A stretch of 64,000 nucleotides of DNA, taken from assembly GCA_023213395.1 (NCBI GenBank), contig CM041465.1, forward strand, positions 186,565,741 to 186,629,740. The letters run 5' to 3'. The notes beneath the pieces were generated by a model. It saw nothing but the letters and a program-made list of their open reading frames with translations, was not told where the DNA came from and searched no databases. Of the stretch, positions 45,900-60,229 are shown one piece after another. Position 1 is the first letter of the stretch. Each line of letters opens with the position of its first letter. A program made the translations under genes and the position numbers. Source of the DNA: Cycas panzhihuaensis (taxonomy: Eukaryota; Cycadophyta).

Positions 45900-48190
45900 A
45901 TTCCTCATGGTTGGGGAATGGATCTTGGTGGACTAACTATTCCAAATTAGGTTTGGAATTGTCTTGAGATAGGAGGTCACATGGTGGTGTAAGTTTGAGG
46001 TGTTGTGTCCAACACCTCAAATCATCATGGGTGCACTTGCCATAAACCAAGCACTACTTCTTTTTAGGTAGGGGGCTTGCCATCTTCCCTTAAGAAGATT
46101 TAGCACCTTCATTTTTAAGTAGTGGGGCTTGGGTAGTTTAATGGACTTATTGATAACCTTGCAAGGATGGATATGGCTTAGAAGTAGGCTACATTGGTTG
46201 TAACTTTAAGTCCCTTATCATTCACTCAAAGGAGATAATGACAAAATGATAGAAGTGAGTGGGTCTAAGGTCTTATCGATTGTACTGATAGACAGCCTAG
46301 GGGGTTGTTGGGTTCCCTTTACATCATGTGGGGAAGGCAGTACCTCATGATGCTATACATGTTTGGGAATCGTTTTTAAACCCACTTAGATCTTAATTGA
46401 TTCCAATGTGAAGCACTTAGCTATGGTAGATTCACACATAATTGCCCCCATTTTGAGGACCTCTATATGTAACTTAGGATATAATGCATTTACGAAAATA
46501 TCCCTCTTTAACTCTTCCAACAGTGTGGCCTTCGAAGAGTGAAGGAGGTCATAGAAATGTTGGATGAAGTCATGATTCAATTCCTCATGACCTTATTTTA
46601 GAAAAAGTAGGGCCTTAACCCCACTTTTAAAAGGTTACACCACATTGAAATAGTTGATAAAAGGATCAACTAATAGTTGAAACATAGATATGGAATGTGT
46701 GGGTAGGTAATAGAACCACTTCAATGCATCTCCTTAAAGTGACTAAGGAAACAATTTTATTAAAATGTAATTGTATGCCTAATAATTGATGCATGCCATG
46801 GCAAAAGCCCTGACATAATCAGTAGGGTCTTAGGAGGAAGTACTATCGAATTTAGGTACTTCAGGGATAATAGGGTGTAGGTTAGTCCTCAAAGCCTTCA
46901 TGGAAAGTGGGCTTAACCTATAGTCAATGAAGGGGCATACCCCTAGTTGAGCTAACAGGTCAAAAGAAGGGTATATAGGAGCTGCATAAGGGTATCCACC
47001 ACGTACGTAAGATGGGTAAGATGAAGAGGTATAAGGTGTATGACCCTAATTATAGGGAGGATATAGGGAGTAGGGGGCATATGGGGCTCTTCCTGGTTGG
47101 TGTAGAGGAGGTGGTACTCCATAAGGATAAGATGCATAAGGGGGTTGGCAAGGATACCTCTGACCACCATGAGGGTAAGAAGGATACGTGGGTGGAATGC
47201 TCACCATTACCCTTGGGGGGATAAGAGCATAATAGGATGAGGAATAGGGAGGCAAGGGTCCTCTTTGAGGAGGGACCATGGGAAAAATTAGTTACATCAC
47301 TTGGGATAATTAATGGGACAAGGGGTTTTGACTGAAAGGTCTCCCAATAGGAGGGGCAACCCCATATGGATGAAGGGAGTCTACCCCATATATGGATAGG
47401 AGGCTTGAACCCCCGTGCCCCCAAGGTTGTGAATTATAGTCACAGAGAATGTATAGGGATGGGTCCCCATGTCATTGACGAGGGTGAATGGGAGCTAATC
47501 CTCCTTGCCCTAGATAATGAGCATGTGGAAGTATGATGGTAGGTATCAGAGGCATATAGACCACATTAGATTATAGGATCATAGTATGAAGAGGAGGTGC
47601 ACTCACCTCTATTTAGGAAGTTTGTACACCTTATGAAAGTTCATTATCAGATGGAGCACCTATAGAAATAGATGGAGTGATCATAACTTCAAGGAGGGTA
47701 GATGATGGAGATTAAGTGGAAGTAGGAGGGGGAACATTAAAAGATATGAATGCCAAACTTAAGAGCAATAGTTATAGCCATTGTGGAGGAGGTTAACTTA
47801 TAGTTGCTTCATAGTATTCCCTTAATACTTCCACCATGCCCCCAGGTGGGGTATATATTAGATCATAGGAGGCAGATGGATCTCTTGGAGACCCTAGTAT
47901 GCAGGAAAGGGGTTAGATGCATGCTCTAGATATAGAACAGGGTCACGTGCTTAGGACCTCTCAAGTATGTGTGGATAAAGGGCCATAGGCTATGGCTCTT
48001 CTTACTCACATGATTAATATGAAGGATCTCTGCCAACATGGGAAGGATCCTTATAAGGGTAAGGGGCCTCTGTTTGAGGCTAATCATAAGCATATGAATC
48101 ATATATCCAATCTAAGAGGTACACTTCCATCAGTGACTCTTGATCACTTGATTCAATGGGGGTATAAGGGGATGAGACATTTAAAGTAAG
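45900..48190 (-). pseudogene. gag: gag relic, element 4
   Basis: LLHSSKATLLEELKRDIFVNALYPKLHIEVLKMG (46550-46440) matches the gag core of elements 1 and 2. The zinc finger near 46065-46015 has Tyr for the first His. The Pro-rich N-terminal half (47424-46952) has many YPP/PPYP repeats. The start is inferred by alignment to 27389 of element 2; no ATG is retained. Confidence 0.8.
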
Positions 48191-48370
48191 TAAGCCATGT
48201 AAATGATGTAATATACATCATATTCATGAGCTTACCACTCCACTTAGGAAGACTAAGAGGGAGGTAGGGGTGAGACTAATGTAGATCATGACCTAACACC
48301 CTAACTAAGCCAAGCATAGAGGGAGGAAGTGAGGTATACCTAAGGTGATTAATGGTCTTTTCTATTGGCA

Positions 48371-48391
48371 AGTCCCTAGTATGGTTGCCAG
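48371..48391 (-). other. Primer-binding site region, element 4
   Basis: On the minus strand CTGGCAACCATACTAGGG, the same ~21 bases as 2138-2158 of element 1, directly inside the 5' LTR. Confidence 0.65.
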
Positions 48392-50856
48392 TGAAATGCA
48401 CCTAACAAAGATGACCTAAGATGATTACACTTAAATGATAAAAGACCTAAGGTATAGGATCTACACATGTGAAATGAATCTTAAGACACTAAATAAGGGT
48501 GCCCATGTGCTACTTGACTGTGTGAGTAAGGGTAGTCATTTTTTTTCTTCCTAGGAGGCTAAACCAAGGTCATTTAAAAGATATCACATATGTGTTGAAG
48601 GGAATCAACAACCCTAGAATGTCCAATGATTTGTATGGCAAAATGAGGAAATGGAATACACTCTAGAAATACAACTACATACTCTTTCAATTTGGATGAA
48701 TGCACTTGGTCTATTCTTTATAGGTTTACATTTTTACCCTTGTAGATTCAAGACTCATGTTAACACGGTCCCTCCTCATGCTTTGGGTCTGAAACCTAGT
48801 ATGCAACTTAATGGTTCAATCCCCTACTCTAAAAGTGCAACGCAAAGTGAATGCAAATGCATGTGAAGAAAAATGCAATGTAAGCATCTTTTCTTTTTTT
48901 CTTTTTTTAGTAAGAGATAATGGGGGAATGAGGGGGAAAGGAGTTAGGCAAACTAAGGTAAACATTTACTCTTTCCTTTCTTTTCTTTTTTCTTCCAGGA
49001 AAAAAGAAGAAATAGAGATGATAAGGAGAATAAAGAAATAATTTTTTTCTTTCCTTCTCCTCTCTTTTTTCTAGTTTGTTTCCTCCCTTTCTTTCTTTTT
49101 CCCTTTCTTTTTTAAGAAAAGCATTAAACAAGAAAAGGTAATAAACTAAAGGAAATGTTGATGGTATATACCTGGAAAATGAAGGTTGAAGTAGTGATTA
49201 CCTTCTCCCATGAACTGTGATGCCTCTTGTGTGAGGGAGAGAAAAGGGAGCTAATACTTACCTACCTCTAAGAGATTTTTAGCAACATCTGTGCTTGTTG
49301 AAAGCTTCTTATGACAAAAAAGAGAAATGAAAATTACTAAATCAAAATAAAGGCGCAACAAAATGAACTTCAAGCTTACCTCTTTAAAGGGTGATTGATG
49401 TGAGTAACTGTTATAACCTTCTTTGAGTGAATATGCTAAACGGATAACCTTGATAGCTTTCTCTTTCCTTCTTACATATGAGTTAGTGGCTCATAAAAGA
49501 AAAAGATCTAGCTTTCAATCATATATATAGCTCATATAAAGAGTGATGGAAAGCATCATAATAATAATCTCCAACCTATAAGCAAAAGAGAACAAAGATG
49601 AGATGGGTTGGGGTGCCTGAGAATGGCAACCGTCCCCCAAATATGAGTGGTTTTCTAAGTTGTACTTAGGAAACCTCCCTAAACCTACAACGTATTCAAG
49701 GAAATTAAAGAAGAATAAGAAAATGAACACAAAGGAAGACTTGACTCACTTAGGTAATGAGATAATGAATAACAAAGAAACTTACTAGCACATTCTCATC
49801 ATGGAATTACACATCATTATATGAATAAGATGAAAGAAAGAGAAAGAAGGTATACCTAAGAAAAGGAAGAGTGGATTACCTATACTTTCTAAGGGAATTA
49901 TGGGCCAATGACAGTTAAATCTCTTCCTCAAGGACTCTCCAATAGCTTATGATGGCTTGGTTGCAATCTCCCTAATGGTAGTTAGTCATTTCCTCCTAAT
50001 TGCTAGTGTTCTAAATAAAATTTAATCACATAACAACATAGTAACTCTTATCCAAATGTCTCTCTCCCTTCCTTTGGAAAAAAGAGGGGATTTATAGATG
50101 AAAGGTAGGTAATGGGTTTGCAATTTTCTGCCCATAATGTAGGAAAAAACATCAATAAAAAACCACAAGTCTTGCTCATGGTTTGATGAATCTAATCTTT
50201 AAATGGGCAAAATTTGTGTGATTTAAGGTGTGTTTTGTCTCTCTATATAGATGCAAACTAACTTGGGGCTGACGCAACCTGCTAGATTTGGCACATCCTC
50301 ATTTATAAGCCACCTATCACCATTAAACCCAGATCTAGGTTGGTGACAACCATACCATAAATTTGTTCATGATACTACAAACATATCTACAATATTGCAA
50401 AACACTTTGAAATACTGCTAATGCAGTCATAACACTAAGTGGTAAAGTAATAGAGTTGATTTTTTTTTACCAATTTCTATATGCAGTAAAATGGACTCAT
50501 AAATAATAGGTCTACAAGTAGTAACCAATCAACATCAAGTGGTAGAAAGGTAGAAATAAGGCTAAACAAATAAAAAATAATAATAATCAAGAAGAAATAA
50601 GTGGTAAGGGATTAGGGAGACACCTTTTCCAACCCAATAGAACCAATGGGTAGACATCAAAGCCATGGATCAATGTCTTAATCATCATCAACATGCAAAT
50701 TAGGACATGAACTAACCAACAAGCAAGTAAACTAGCATGTGTCGACCACATAATCTCAAAAATAAATTAATAAAGAGTGAAGAGGGCCAGAGAGCATACC
50801 TAAACTTACCTTACTTGGTCGAATATCCAAATCCCATTCCTAGAAGCTAGGAAATA
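48392..50856 (-). repeat. Element 4 5' LTR
   Basis: 2465 bp. On the minus strand it begins TATTTCCTAGCTTCTAGGAATGGG, close to the LTR starts of elements 1-3, and ends GTGCATTTCA beside the primer site. It is AT-rich and decayed; the polypurine/polypyrimidine stretch at 48880-49130 is inside it. The flanking AGGTA (50857-50861) would be the target duplication; its partner is off the window. Confidence 0.82.
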
Positions 50857-52331
50857 AGGTAATTTTCTATTTACTTATAATAATCTTGCTTAAAACTTTT
50901 GAGAGCTTTCCTCTCAATTTTGTAAGCTAGCCAAATGTTGTGATAAGTAACCTACTTTAACAACTCTTATTTGCTTCCTACCTAGAAGTTTTGATAATTA
51001 TATGAGCTATAATATTTATGTTTAGATATTAATTGTGATGGCCTCTAACTTATATGCCCCTTATCATATCTTAGTTAACCTCACCTTCCTAGTTAGGACT
51101 CACTTAAGTTATCCAACTAAGATTAACATTAATTGATATAAATTAAATTGTAAAAGCTTACTCAAAGTAGCATATGTATAATAGAATAGTCGTGCTTAGA
51201 TATAATAAATCTAAATGGATAGGGATGCTTTATAATATAGTCCAAAATAACTTTCAACAAAAATATTAATGAGTTTATATAATAATCTGACTTTAGGAGA
51301 AATAATTGAATTGCTTAGATAGATTCGTTAACTAACCAATACAAATACTAAGAAAGAAATATTCCTTAATCTAGAGTATGTGATATGAATGATAGAGTAC
51401 TAATAATTTAGTCAAGACATAATCTTATTCCCCCTATGTGATTATAATAGAAACAATATTATAAATAAATACTATTGTAATATTTAACTCTTCCAAACAA
51501 TGCTTCACCTTTTAAGTTCCTCTTTTAATAGTAAATTCTTATGTAATTTTATGTCTCATATATAACACTTATCCTCTAAGACTTAAATAGAAAATATCAT
51601 ACCATGTATGATTTACAACTAATTTAATTTCACTAGACTATCTCTCCTACATGTCCCACGCTATATACATAAGGAAAAAGAAGGCATTATCGAATCTACT
51701 TCCTTAACTAAAGGAAATAAGAATCACTCAACCTTACTTCCTTTTATAAGAAAAGAGGGTAACCATGTGCTACTTCAACCAAAAAATCTATATAGTATAT
51801 TTCCTTTGATGATATATAAATATGTATGTGTGTGTGTGTCTGTGTGTGTTTTTGTGTGTGTATAGGTATAACTTAATTGACACTCTATATTGTCCTAGTT
51901 TCTATTCTTTAACATAGTATTGTCTCTATTAGCAAATCTACACCCTCTATATTGTCATTATAAAAATAGTTTAAGGAGATTAAAATATTAATTTACATAC
52001 ATATTTATGAAACCAACCATTTAAGCCCCTTGCACAAGTTAATGATGGTTAACTAAGAGGATCTACAATGGATAGTCTCTTATAGAGTTATAGTTTTAAG
52101 GTATGATTTTTTCACATACAAACAATCCACACTAGCCTTTTCAAATTAATTATTCAACCCTATGTCTAGGCTTTTCAAAGCTCTCTTGCCAATTCCTCAA
52201 GGTAGTGATCTATATCATAAATAACTTCTTAAAATAAAGCAGGTGTCTCATCATTAATTAACATCTTTTTCTAGCTTTTTCTTCCTAACTCTCTACTTGT
52301 ATTTCATTATATTTTATCTATTATGACTAGG
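50857..52331. other. AT-rich intergenic DNA, nothing recognised
   Basis: I see no coding region, RNA gene or clear repeat structure apart from the (TG)n tract at 51827-51862. It is the sequence into which element 4 and copia element A inserted. Confidence 0.6.
51827..51862. repeat. (TG)n microsatellite, imperfect
   Basis: TG units broken by single C and T interruptions. Confidence 0.9.
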
Positions 52332-52336
52332 GATAA

Positions 52337-52672
52337 TATAAGTTATTAATAATAATTATAACTAGAATAGAGATCTAACTTAACAAGATTAACTATTTAA
52401 ATAATATAAAAATTTCATTCCATATTAATGATAAAATCTTAAAATGAAGTCATCTCTCATTAATTTCAGTAATGCATTATACATGTATAAACACAAATCT
52501 TAAACAAAATCTAATTTCTAACAAATGGACACATGTGACATAAGAGTTGTAACCACCAATAACCCATCACTCATATATTAATAAAATAATCCTAAAATCT
52601 AATATGTTATAAAACTATAAGAGGACGCTTATAACCTAGGTCATGAGCCATAAATAAACATTAATATCAACA
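52337..52672 (-). repeat. Copia A 3' LTR
   Basis: On the minus strand it runs from TGTTGATATT to AACTTATA. It aligns with the 5' LTR at equal length. Confidence 0.93.
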
Positions 52673-52681
52673 CTCCTCCTT
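52673..52681 (-). other. Copia A polypurine tract
   Basis: AAGGAGGAG directly before TGTTGATATT (minus strand), typical of copia elements. Confidence 0.75.
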
Positions 52682-52689
52682 AATGTTTA

Positions 52690-53940
52690 TTTTATTTTTT
52701 CTAACACCTAAACCATCTAAGAAAGTCTAGAATCTTTTACATATCAATGGTTTAGTGAAGATGCCATCTAGTCATTTTTATGTTGTCTTGTGTACAATCT
52801 CTATGACATATTTTTTAATCAATTCTTAAATAAAGTGATGGTGCACCTCTATGTGTTTGGTTCAAGTATAGAACATAGGATTTTTTATAGTCTTTAAAGT
52901 ACTTTGATTATCATAGTACAAGATAATTAGTTTTAATTATGGTAGTTCCATGTCCTCCAAAAGCTATTATAACTAAATGGCTTTAATTATTATTGTAACT
53001 ATAGCCTTATATTATACTTTAGTTAAGGATAAAACTATATTTGATTACTTTTTACTACTCCATATAATGCTAGCTAATCTCAAACTAAAATAATATACAA
53101 AAGTTGACCTTTTGCTATATGTACATTTGGCCTAATTTGAGTCCATATTGAATTATCCCTTTTAAATATTTGAGGATTCATTTTACAGTTTTTTAGTGAT
53201 TTTGTTTTAATATTTCCATAAATTTGGACACTATTCTAACTATAAAGGTATATCAAGTCTCATAGTAATTAGGTATATTAGACTTCCTACCAGTTTCTTG
53301 TACAATATTGAATCAATATTTACTCTACTATTTTTCATTATTAATTAGGAACCTATATCTAAAGGGATAGGTATAAGTTTATAATCATCCATTCTAAATT
53401 TCTTTAGAATTTTTTAAGTGTACTTTGCCTATGCAATTAAGATATATTCAGGCCTTTGCCATACTTCCATACTAAGAAAATAGTGTAAAATTCCTAGATC
53501 TATCGTAAAGAAATGATTAAGATCTACTTTTAAGTATGATATCATATCAATATCATTACCTATGATCAATAAATCATTAATATATAATATCATAAATATG
53601 ATATTATCATTTTTCCTACTTGATTTATAAATTTGAGTTAATTGGAGATCTCTCAAATCTACTATTTAAAAAGTACTAATTATTCTTTTAATACCAAGCT
53701 TTACGAGCCTATTTTAGGCCATCTACATTCATCATGGTAGTGGACATTTGATCGATTGACAAATATCTTACTATTTCATTGCCCAAATTATTTACAAAGG
53801 TTACTTATTCGCTATGCAGGTTACACGATAGCTTTGAAAGAATTTCATTAAAAAACTTTGATCTTTTGCATAGTTTTAAAACTATACATTCAAGAATATT
53901 ATTTTAGAGTATTCCCTTTTTAATATTGAGCCTTTTGAAG
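52690..53940 (-). pseudogene. pol: Copia A RT/RNase H relic
   Basis: Segment 53656-53429 reads MILYINDLLIIGND, the copia YVDDL region with Asn replacing the first Asp, followed by FTIDLGILHYFLSMEVWQ. Nearer the LTR (about 52850-52700) decayed pieces match the RNase H C-terminus and the ADIFTKPL motif. Stops are frequent. The enzyme would have made cDNA; this copy is dead. Confidence 0.82.
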
Positions 53941-53963
53941 TTTATAAAATAATCTTTTTTTTA

Positions 53964-54342
<379 letters not shown>

Positions 54343-55217
54343 TTTTGTCATCTAATAACAAGTTTGCTTTCTATGTTTGGTCTTTAGTAGAGGTTAATTT
54401 TGGTGCCTTTTCATTTTAGTTTAGTCTTTTAATAGAGGTCTCCATCAAAACTATGACATTCTTTTTCTTTTTATTTTTTAACACTTTTGGGTGGTATTCC
54501 AATGGAGGTTTTACTAGAGATTTATGAGGGTCTTTTCAATGTGTTTCATAATGGCCTAATATCACTTCTACAATAGTCCTTTAGAGGTTTATTTTAATAT
54601 TAATTTATATCTACTTATGTGAGATTAAAGGTATCTATTTGCATATAAGTCTCATTGTCTACATATCATTATCCTAATAGTAGGTATCTTTTTGTTTATC
54701 TGCATGTAGTTTATTTAACTTGTATATGACTAAATTAGCTTACATGTCACTATTAAATATAGTGTATAATCTGCTCAATAAATTGAATGAAGTTCCTACA
54801 ATAAATATGACTTAATGGACAATGCATATTAGTGATTTATAAATATATGCAAGATAATAAAATGCTTCATTAATATCATATACATTATAGAGTTCACAAT
54901 ATAGAAATAAATAAATCATAAAAAAAGATATGAACAAGTATTTACAACCTGTAATAAGTATACCATTAAAATTTTCAAGCAAATATTTGTAACTTGTTAA
55001 TGGCTACTCTTCATTGAAGATAATACTAGTTATGTTTGTTTGGTAGTACTCACATGACTATGTTTGAAAGCAACCATTATAGGAGAGCACTTCTATACAA
55101 ACAAATTTAATCTATCTTAATTAATATTTTGTAAGATATATATAAAGCCTATTAAAAAAATAAATTACTTAGCTTTATAAGATAATAATATAGTATATTA
55201 CAACATCTAAAAGTCTA

Positions 55218-55229
55218 GCTTTAATATCA
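55218..55229 (-). other. Copia A primer-binding site, decayed tRNA-iMet type
   Basis: On the minus strand TGATATTAAAGC directly abuts the 5' LTR. It differs from the usual iMet site TGGTATCAGAGC only by three transitions (G-to-A or C-to-T). Confidence 0.8.
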
Positions 55230-55565
55230 TGTAAGTTGTTAATACTAAGTATAACAAGAATAGAAATATAACTTAACAACATTAACTATCAAAATAATAT
55301 ATAAATTTTATTCCACATTAATGAAAAAATCTCAAAGTGAAGTCATCTCTCATTAATTTCAACAATGCACTATGCATGCATAAATACAAATCCTAAGTAG
55401 AATCTAATTCCTGACTAATGGATGCATGTAATATAAGAGTTGTAACCCCTAATGACTCATCACTCACATATCAATAAAATAATCCTAAAATCTAATGTAT
55501 TATAAAACTTTAAGGAGAGTCTCTTAATGTAGGATATGATCCATAAATAAATCTTAATATCAATA
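55230..55565 (-). repeat. Copia A 5' LTR
   Basis: 336 bp, paired with 52337-52672. The terminal TG has become TA on the minus strand. The GATAA duplication follows. Confidence 0.93.
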
Positions 55566-55570
55566 GATAA

Positions 55571-57233
55571 TTCATTCCCAAGAGTACTTCTATCCTCTTC
55601 CTCTCCTTTCCTACACCTCCCTCTTTTATGAATACTCCTCTACTCAAAAGTAAGTCATTCTACTACCATCAATACCATTAAATTAAGATGAAAATATCTA
55701 ATAGTATTACTATAATATTCATCACACTTATAACAATTAGTAACAACCATCTATTATTTTTATGTTTATCATCTAAAATATCTTTACATAGTGAATTTCA
55801 TGGTGTTTTCTACCTATTTAAAGGTACATGTGCCTTTAATGCAATTCTAGCAAAACTAATTTATCCTTATTCTATCATTAAATAGGATAGTTATAGATAA
55901 TGCAATGAAAGTCTATTAATTATTTTTATGTTGATTTTTCCTCTAGGTCTAAGGGCTTATGTTCAATATTTTATAGGATCCTTAAGTATTATTCACCTTT
56001 CTTAAATCAACGGTCTATATTGATTGATAAATTTATGTAAGTCTCCCCAATTATTACCACACATCCATCCACTCGCAACTCTTTTCGTTGCTTTATCAGT
56101 AATAGATAGTCCAAATTAAAACTTTTATTTTCATTAGATGACTAAGATTCTTTCATGCTTATTATTACTTATGCTTTGCCCTTGTCGCACACTCATAAAT
56201 TATGAATCTCTTTTGTGATTATTTTCTTTCAATCTCATGATATATGAGTCATGAGATATCTCTACATTTATTTTCTTATACTTGTGAACTTCTCATGATT
56301 TTTTCTAGATTTTTCTTGTGTTTCCACAAGAGGTGAGTTTTCTCCTTATTTTTCATATTCATCACTTTTCTTATGCTGTAATGTCTTTCTAACCTATGAG
56401 TTGCAAGATGTAACTTGTAAGAAATTCTCTAATAACCTCTAATTCCAAATTTTTTTAAGTGTTTTAACAAGTATACATAAATATATAAAGATGTTATTAC
56501 ATCACTTTTATAGGCTCTTCATGTGGTTATTCCCTTAAATGGATTTCCCCTTTATTCATCTCTCTTTTATATAATGCACTCTCGTATATGTGATAGGGTG
56601 GTGATTTCTTTAACACAACAGACATGCAAAAGAAAAAAAGTATCTTAGAGTGAAAAAATAAAACCAAACTTTTAAAGAACATATTTCTTTTTAAAATTTC
56701 TATATTTCTATTCCTAAAACTAGTAAAATGAAAAAATTGAGTTTTCATAATGCTAAAAGTATACAAATCCAATGCCTTTAGCCATGCAAAAATCCTAATT
56801 ATTATCTCCTAAAATTAGGAAAATAAATTTAGGTGAAAAAAGACTTCGAATAAAAACTATTCTATTTTTAGTAAAATTTTAAAAGTTCTCCAATTCGTAT
56901 AAAAATTGACCCATGGGTAGTTAAATATGTCATGGGCCCCACAAAAACATAAGTAATATAAAGTTAATCTCCTAAATAAGAAAAATAATATCCACAAGAT
57001 ATTACAAAAGTGATAAATAATTATGAAATATTATTTTGGGCTCTTAGATAATCTCATTTAAGATTTGAAATATTATAAATGGTGTTGTAACTAATATCAT
57101 GGTTATGGTGATATATACTTTTCGAAGGTCTCCATTTTAGAAAAAATATGGACCAATATAGATAACCAAATCAAAAGTTATGCCATGATAAGTTGACTCT
57201 CTAAATTTAAGAACTTGCAGATGCCCTCATATC
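55571..57233. other. AT-rich DNA; right part is probably chromovirus 3' LTR
   Basis: I see no coding region. The part adjoining 57234 should be the 3' LTR of the chromovirus relic, because its polypurine tract is at 57235-57246. The far end of that LTR cannot be set without its partner. Confidence 0.45.
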
Positions 57234-57234
57234 A

Positions 57235-57246
57235 ACCTCCCCTATT
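57235..57246 (-). other. Chromovirus polypurine tract
   Basis: AAATAGGGGAGGTTGATATG on the minus strand: a purine run followed by an LTR start of the TGATAyGAG kind common in plant chromoviruses. Confidence 0.6.
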
Positions 57247-57479
57247 TAAAAAGAACTCATGTTCTGTAAATTACTATGTTGAAACTTATATCACTTGTTT
57301 ATGATAAGTTTCTTTAATTTACTTTCTAAAATTTAGGTATTTTCCTCTACTATAGTCTTTTTCTATTAGACCAAATACCTATCATAACTTCCATGCCTTG
57401 TATGAATTATTTTCCTATATAGTATGTGCTCAATCTCTTCCCTCTTCTTCTTGGGTATTAGTTGTCTCTAACTCACCTC

Positions 57480-58660
57480 TTCTGCATCATCTTCTACCTC
57501 GTCATCTCCTTCATGAAAAGCATACAAATTAGAAACATTAAATATAGGTGAAATATCAAGGCTATGGGATAGATTCACATTATAAGCATTATTAATAATT
57601 TTCTTTATAATTCTACAAGGACCTATCTTCTTATATTTTAACTTATTATATGTACCTTAAGAATATTTATCTTTTCTCAAGTATACCTTCATAAAATCTC
57701 CTTTTACAAATACCTTACTTCTCTTGCTCGAATTTACCACTGCCTTATATTTATTATTGCTATCCTATAATTTTATTCTTACCTCATCATATACCTAATG
57801 AATATATTTTACAAAGGCTTCTATTTTGTCACTCATCCTATCATCAATGGGTAATTGGATCAAATTTAATGCTCCCTTAGGATTCTTTCCATATATAACT
57901 TAAAATGGTGACTAACCTATAGATTTATTTGTAAAGTTATTATAAGAAAATTCGAACTATGCCAATACTAAGTTCCACTACTTGGGTTTCTCTCTAATAA
58001 TACATCTTAATAGGTTTTCTAAACTCCTATTTACCACCTTTATCTTTCTATTAATTTATAGATAGTAAGTACTACTGAATTATAGCTTTATTCCCAATTC
58101 CTTCTATATTGTTCTCTAGAAATAAATTAAAAATTTAGTATTCCTATCTAAAGTAATAGTCTTAGGCACCCCATATAACTTAGCAACTTCATTAAAAAAT
58201 AAATTTGTTATTCTTATTGCATCACTAGTCCCTTTACATGTAATAAATTGAGCCATTTTTAAAAATTAATAGTAAAAACAAATATAGAGTTATTATCTTG
58301 TTGGGTATTTGGCAATCCCAATACAAAATCCGTGTTTAAATCTATCTATGGTCCTTCTGACATTGATAATAGCATATATAGTCTAGTATTTTATGCATGC
58401 CTTTTAACCACTCAATAAATCATGTACCTTGCCACATGTTTTATAATATTTTGCTTTATTTTTTGCTAAAAGTATTTTTCCTCCACTAAAGTTATAGTCT
58501 TGTTCTTACCAAAGTATCCTCTAAGTCTTCTATTATGCAATTTCCTCATAATGTTATCTCTTATAGACCTAACTAGAATGCATCATTATTTTTCTTTAAA
58601 TAGGTACCCATTCTGAATGAAATAGTCATCATACTTAGACCTATTTCCCTTAATTAAGGG
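57480..58660 (-). pseudogene. pol: Chromovirus integrase relic
   Basis: In minus-strand order it shows a zinc-domain remnant (YFGKNKT), SEGP, DFVLGLPNTQQDN, PKTITLDRNTKF, then LGIKL and ST-Y motifs of the core. The C-terminal part has KKIGPCRIIKKI and NAYNVNLSHSLDISPIFNV near 57620-57540. Stops are frequent. No chromodomain can be recognised after the last block. Confidence 0.8.
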
Positions 58661-58739
58661 ATTCTTACAATGTCCATAAGTCTGACAAAATTTAGGTCAG
58701 TATCATATAATTTTTTTAAAACATCAAATCTATCCACTT

Positions 58740-59135
58740 CACTTACCATAGTGGTTAAGAAAACCACCTTTTTTCTTAATAAACCAGCAACTGGATTTTA
58801 TTTTTCTTATTTATACTTTAGGATAAAAGTAAAGCTCTATAGATATGATACCCACTTTGCATGCCTAGAATTTAACCTTTTCTATGTATTTAAATACCTT
58901 AATTCCTAATGGTTTGTAAGCAAGATAAAATCCTTGGGTATAAGATAGTACTACCAATACCTCAATGCCTACATAATAGCATAAAATTCTATGTTATAGG
59001 TGGAATACTTGTTCCTTACCTCATGTAACTTCTCACTATAATATACTATTAGCCGTCTTTCTTAACTTAATACAGCTCCAATAGCCACATATGGAGCATT
59101 GCAATCAACCTCAAATACCTTTCTAAAATATGGTA
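58740..59135 (-). pseudogene. pol: Chromovirus RNase H relic
   Basis: FEVDCNAPYVAIGAVLS (usual DCDAS changed to DCNAP), YYSEKLHEVRNKYSTYNIEF, and LNSRHAKWVSYL are clear despite stops. The C-terminal HAKWVxYL motif is typical of chromoviruses. Confidence 0.85.
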
Positions 59136-60000
59136 ATTCCAATATAAATATATATGTCACTTTTTACTTCATCAACTTAAAGCTCTGCTTTAATGCTTTA
59201 TTTTAGATAAACTTCTTTCCCTTAGTACAATCTGTTAAAGGAGTAATGATTCTACTAAAATTTCTATTGAAACTTTTATAAAATATGGTTAAACCATGGA
59301 AGCTCCTCACCTCTGTCACATTCATAGGTGTAGGTCATTCAACAATAGCTTAATTTTTTCCTCATCCATATATAGCCCATCATGGGATATTACAAATCCC
59401 AAAAATATTAAACTACTTTGAATGAACTTATATTTCTTCATGTTCATACACAACTTCTCTATCCTTAACAGATCTAACACCATCCTCAGATGTAATAAAT
59501 GCTCTTCCTTAGTTTTACTATATATCAAAATATCATCAAAAGAGATAACTACAAATTTACTAATATATGAACACAAAATGGTGTTCATTAACCTCATGAA
59601 TGTACTTGGGGTATTTGACATCCCAAATGACATGACTAACTACATATACAACCCATCTCTCATTTTGAAGGTTGTCCTTCATCCATCCCCTTCTTAAATC
59701 TAAATATGATAATAACCACCTTTTAGATTAATTTTGGTAAAGCAGGATGCACCTACCAAAACATCTAATATGCCATCTATTTGAGGGATTGGGAGCTTGT
59801 GCTTGATTATGATTTTATTGATTACCTTATAATTAATACACATTATCTAAGAGCCATCTTCTTTTAGGGTTATAAATGTAAAAGTTGCATATGGGCTCAT
59901 ACTTTCTCTTTCCATTCCTTTCCTTATTAATTCACTAATCTACTAGTTTAATTAATAATTTAATTTTCCTTAGAATTCAATCTATATGCAACTTGATTTA
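59136..60000 (-). pseudogene. pol: Chromovirus reverse transcriptase relic
   Basis: Open segment 59633-59322 reads [16 protein letters not shown], then [19 protein letters not shown] (catalytic DD), with the thumb [18 protein letters not shown]. The RT N-terminus is more decayed, up to about 60000. Confidence 0.9.
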
Positions 60001-60229
60001 GTAGCATAGATCTTAGAATCAAGTTAATTTAATGTTGGATGTCCCTCCTTGGTGGTAAATCCTCTGACAATTCATCATACATGATATCACTATGCTCTTG
60101 TAATAGTCTAACTATCTCTTTTAATATCATTACTTGCACATTATTATTTTTTACCTAATTTATCTCTAAGGCATAACAAACCCCTATCTCCCTTACTTCT
60201 CTCAGGAATTCCTTTGTAGTCAACATAGT

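Noticed and set aside
50857-52331. Host gene to the right of element 4
   Set aside because: No exon-like open stretch, splice pattern or domain could be found. The DNA is AT-rich with scattered stops in all frames.
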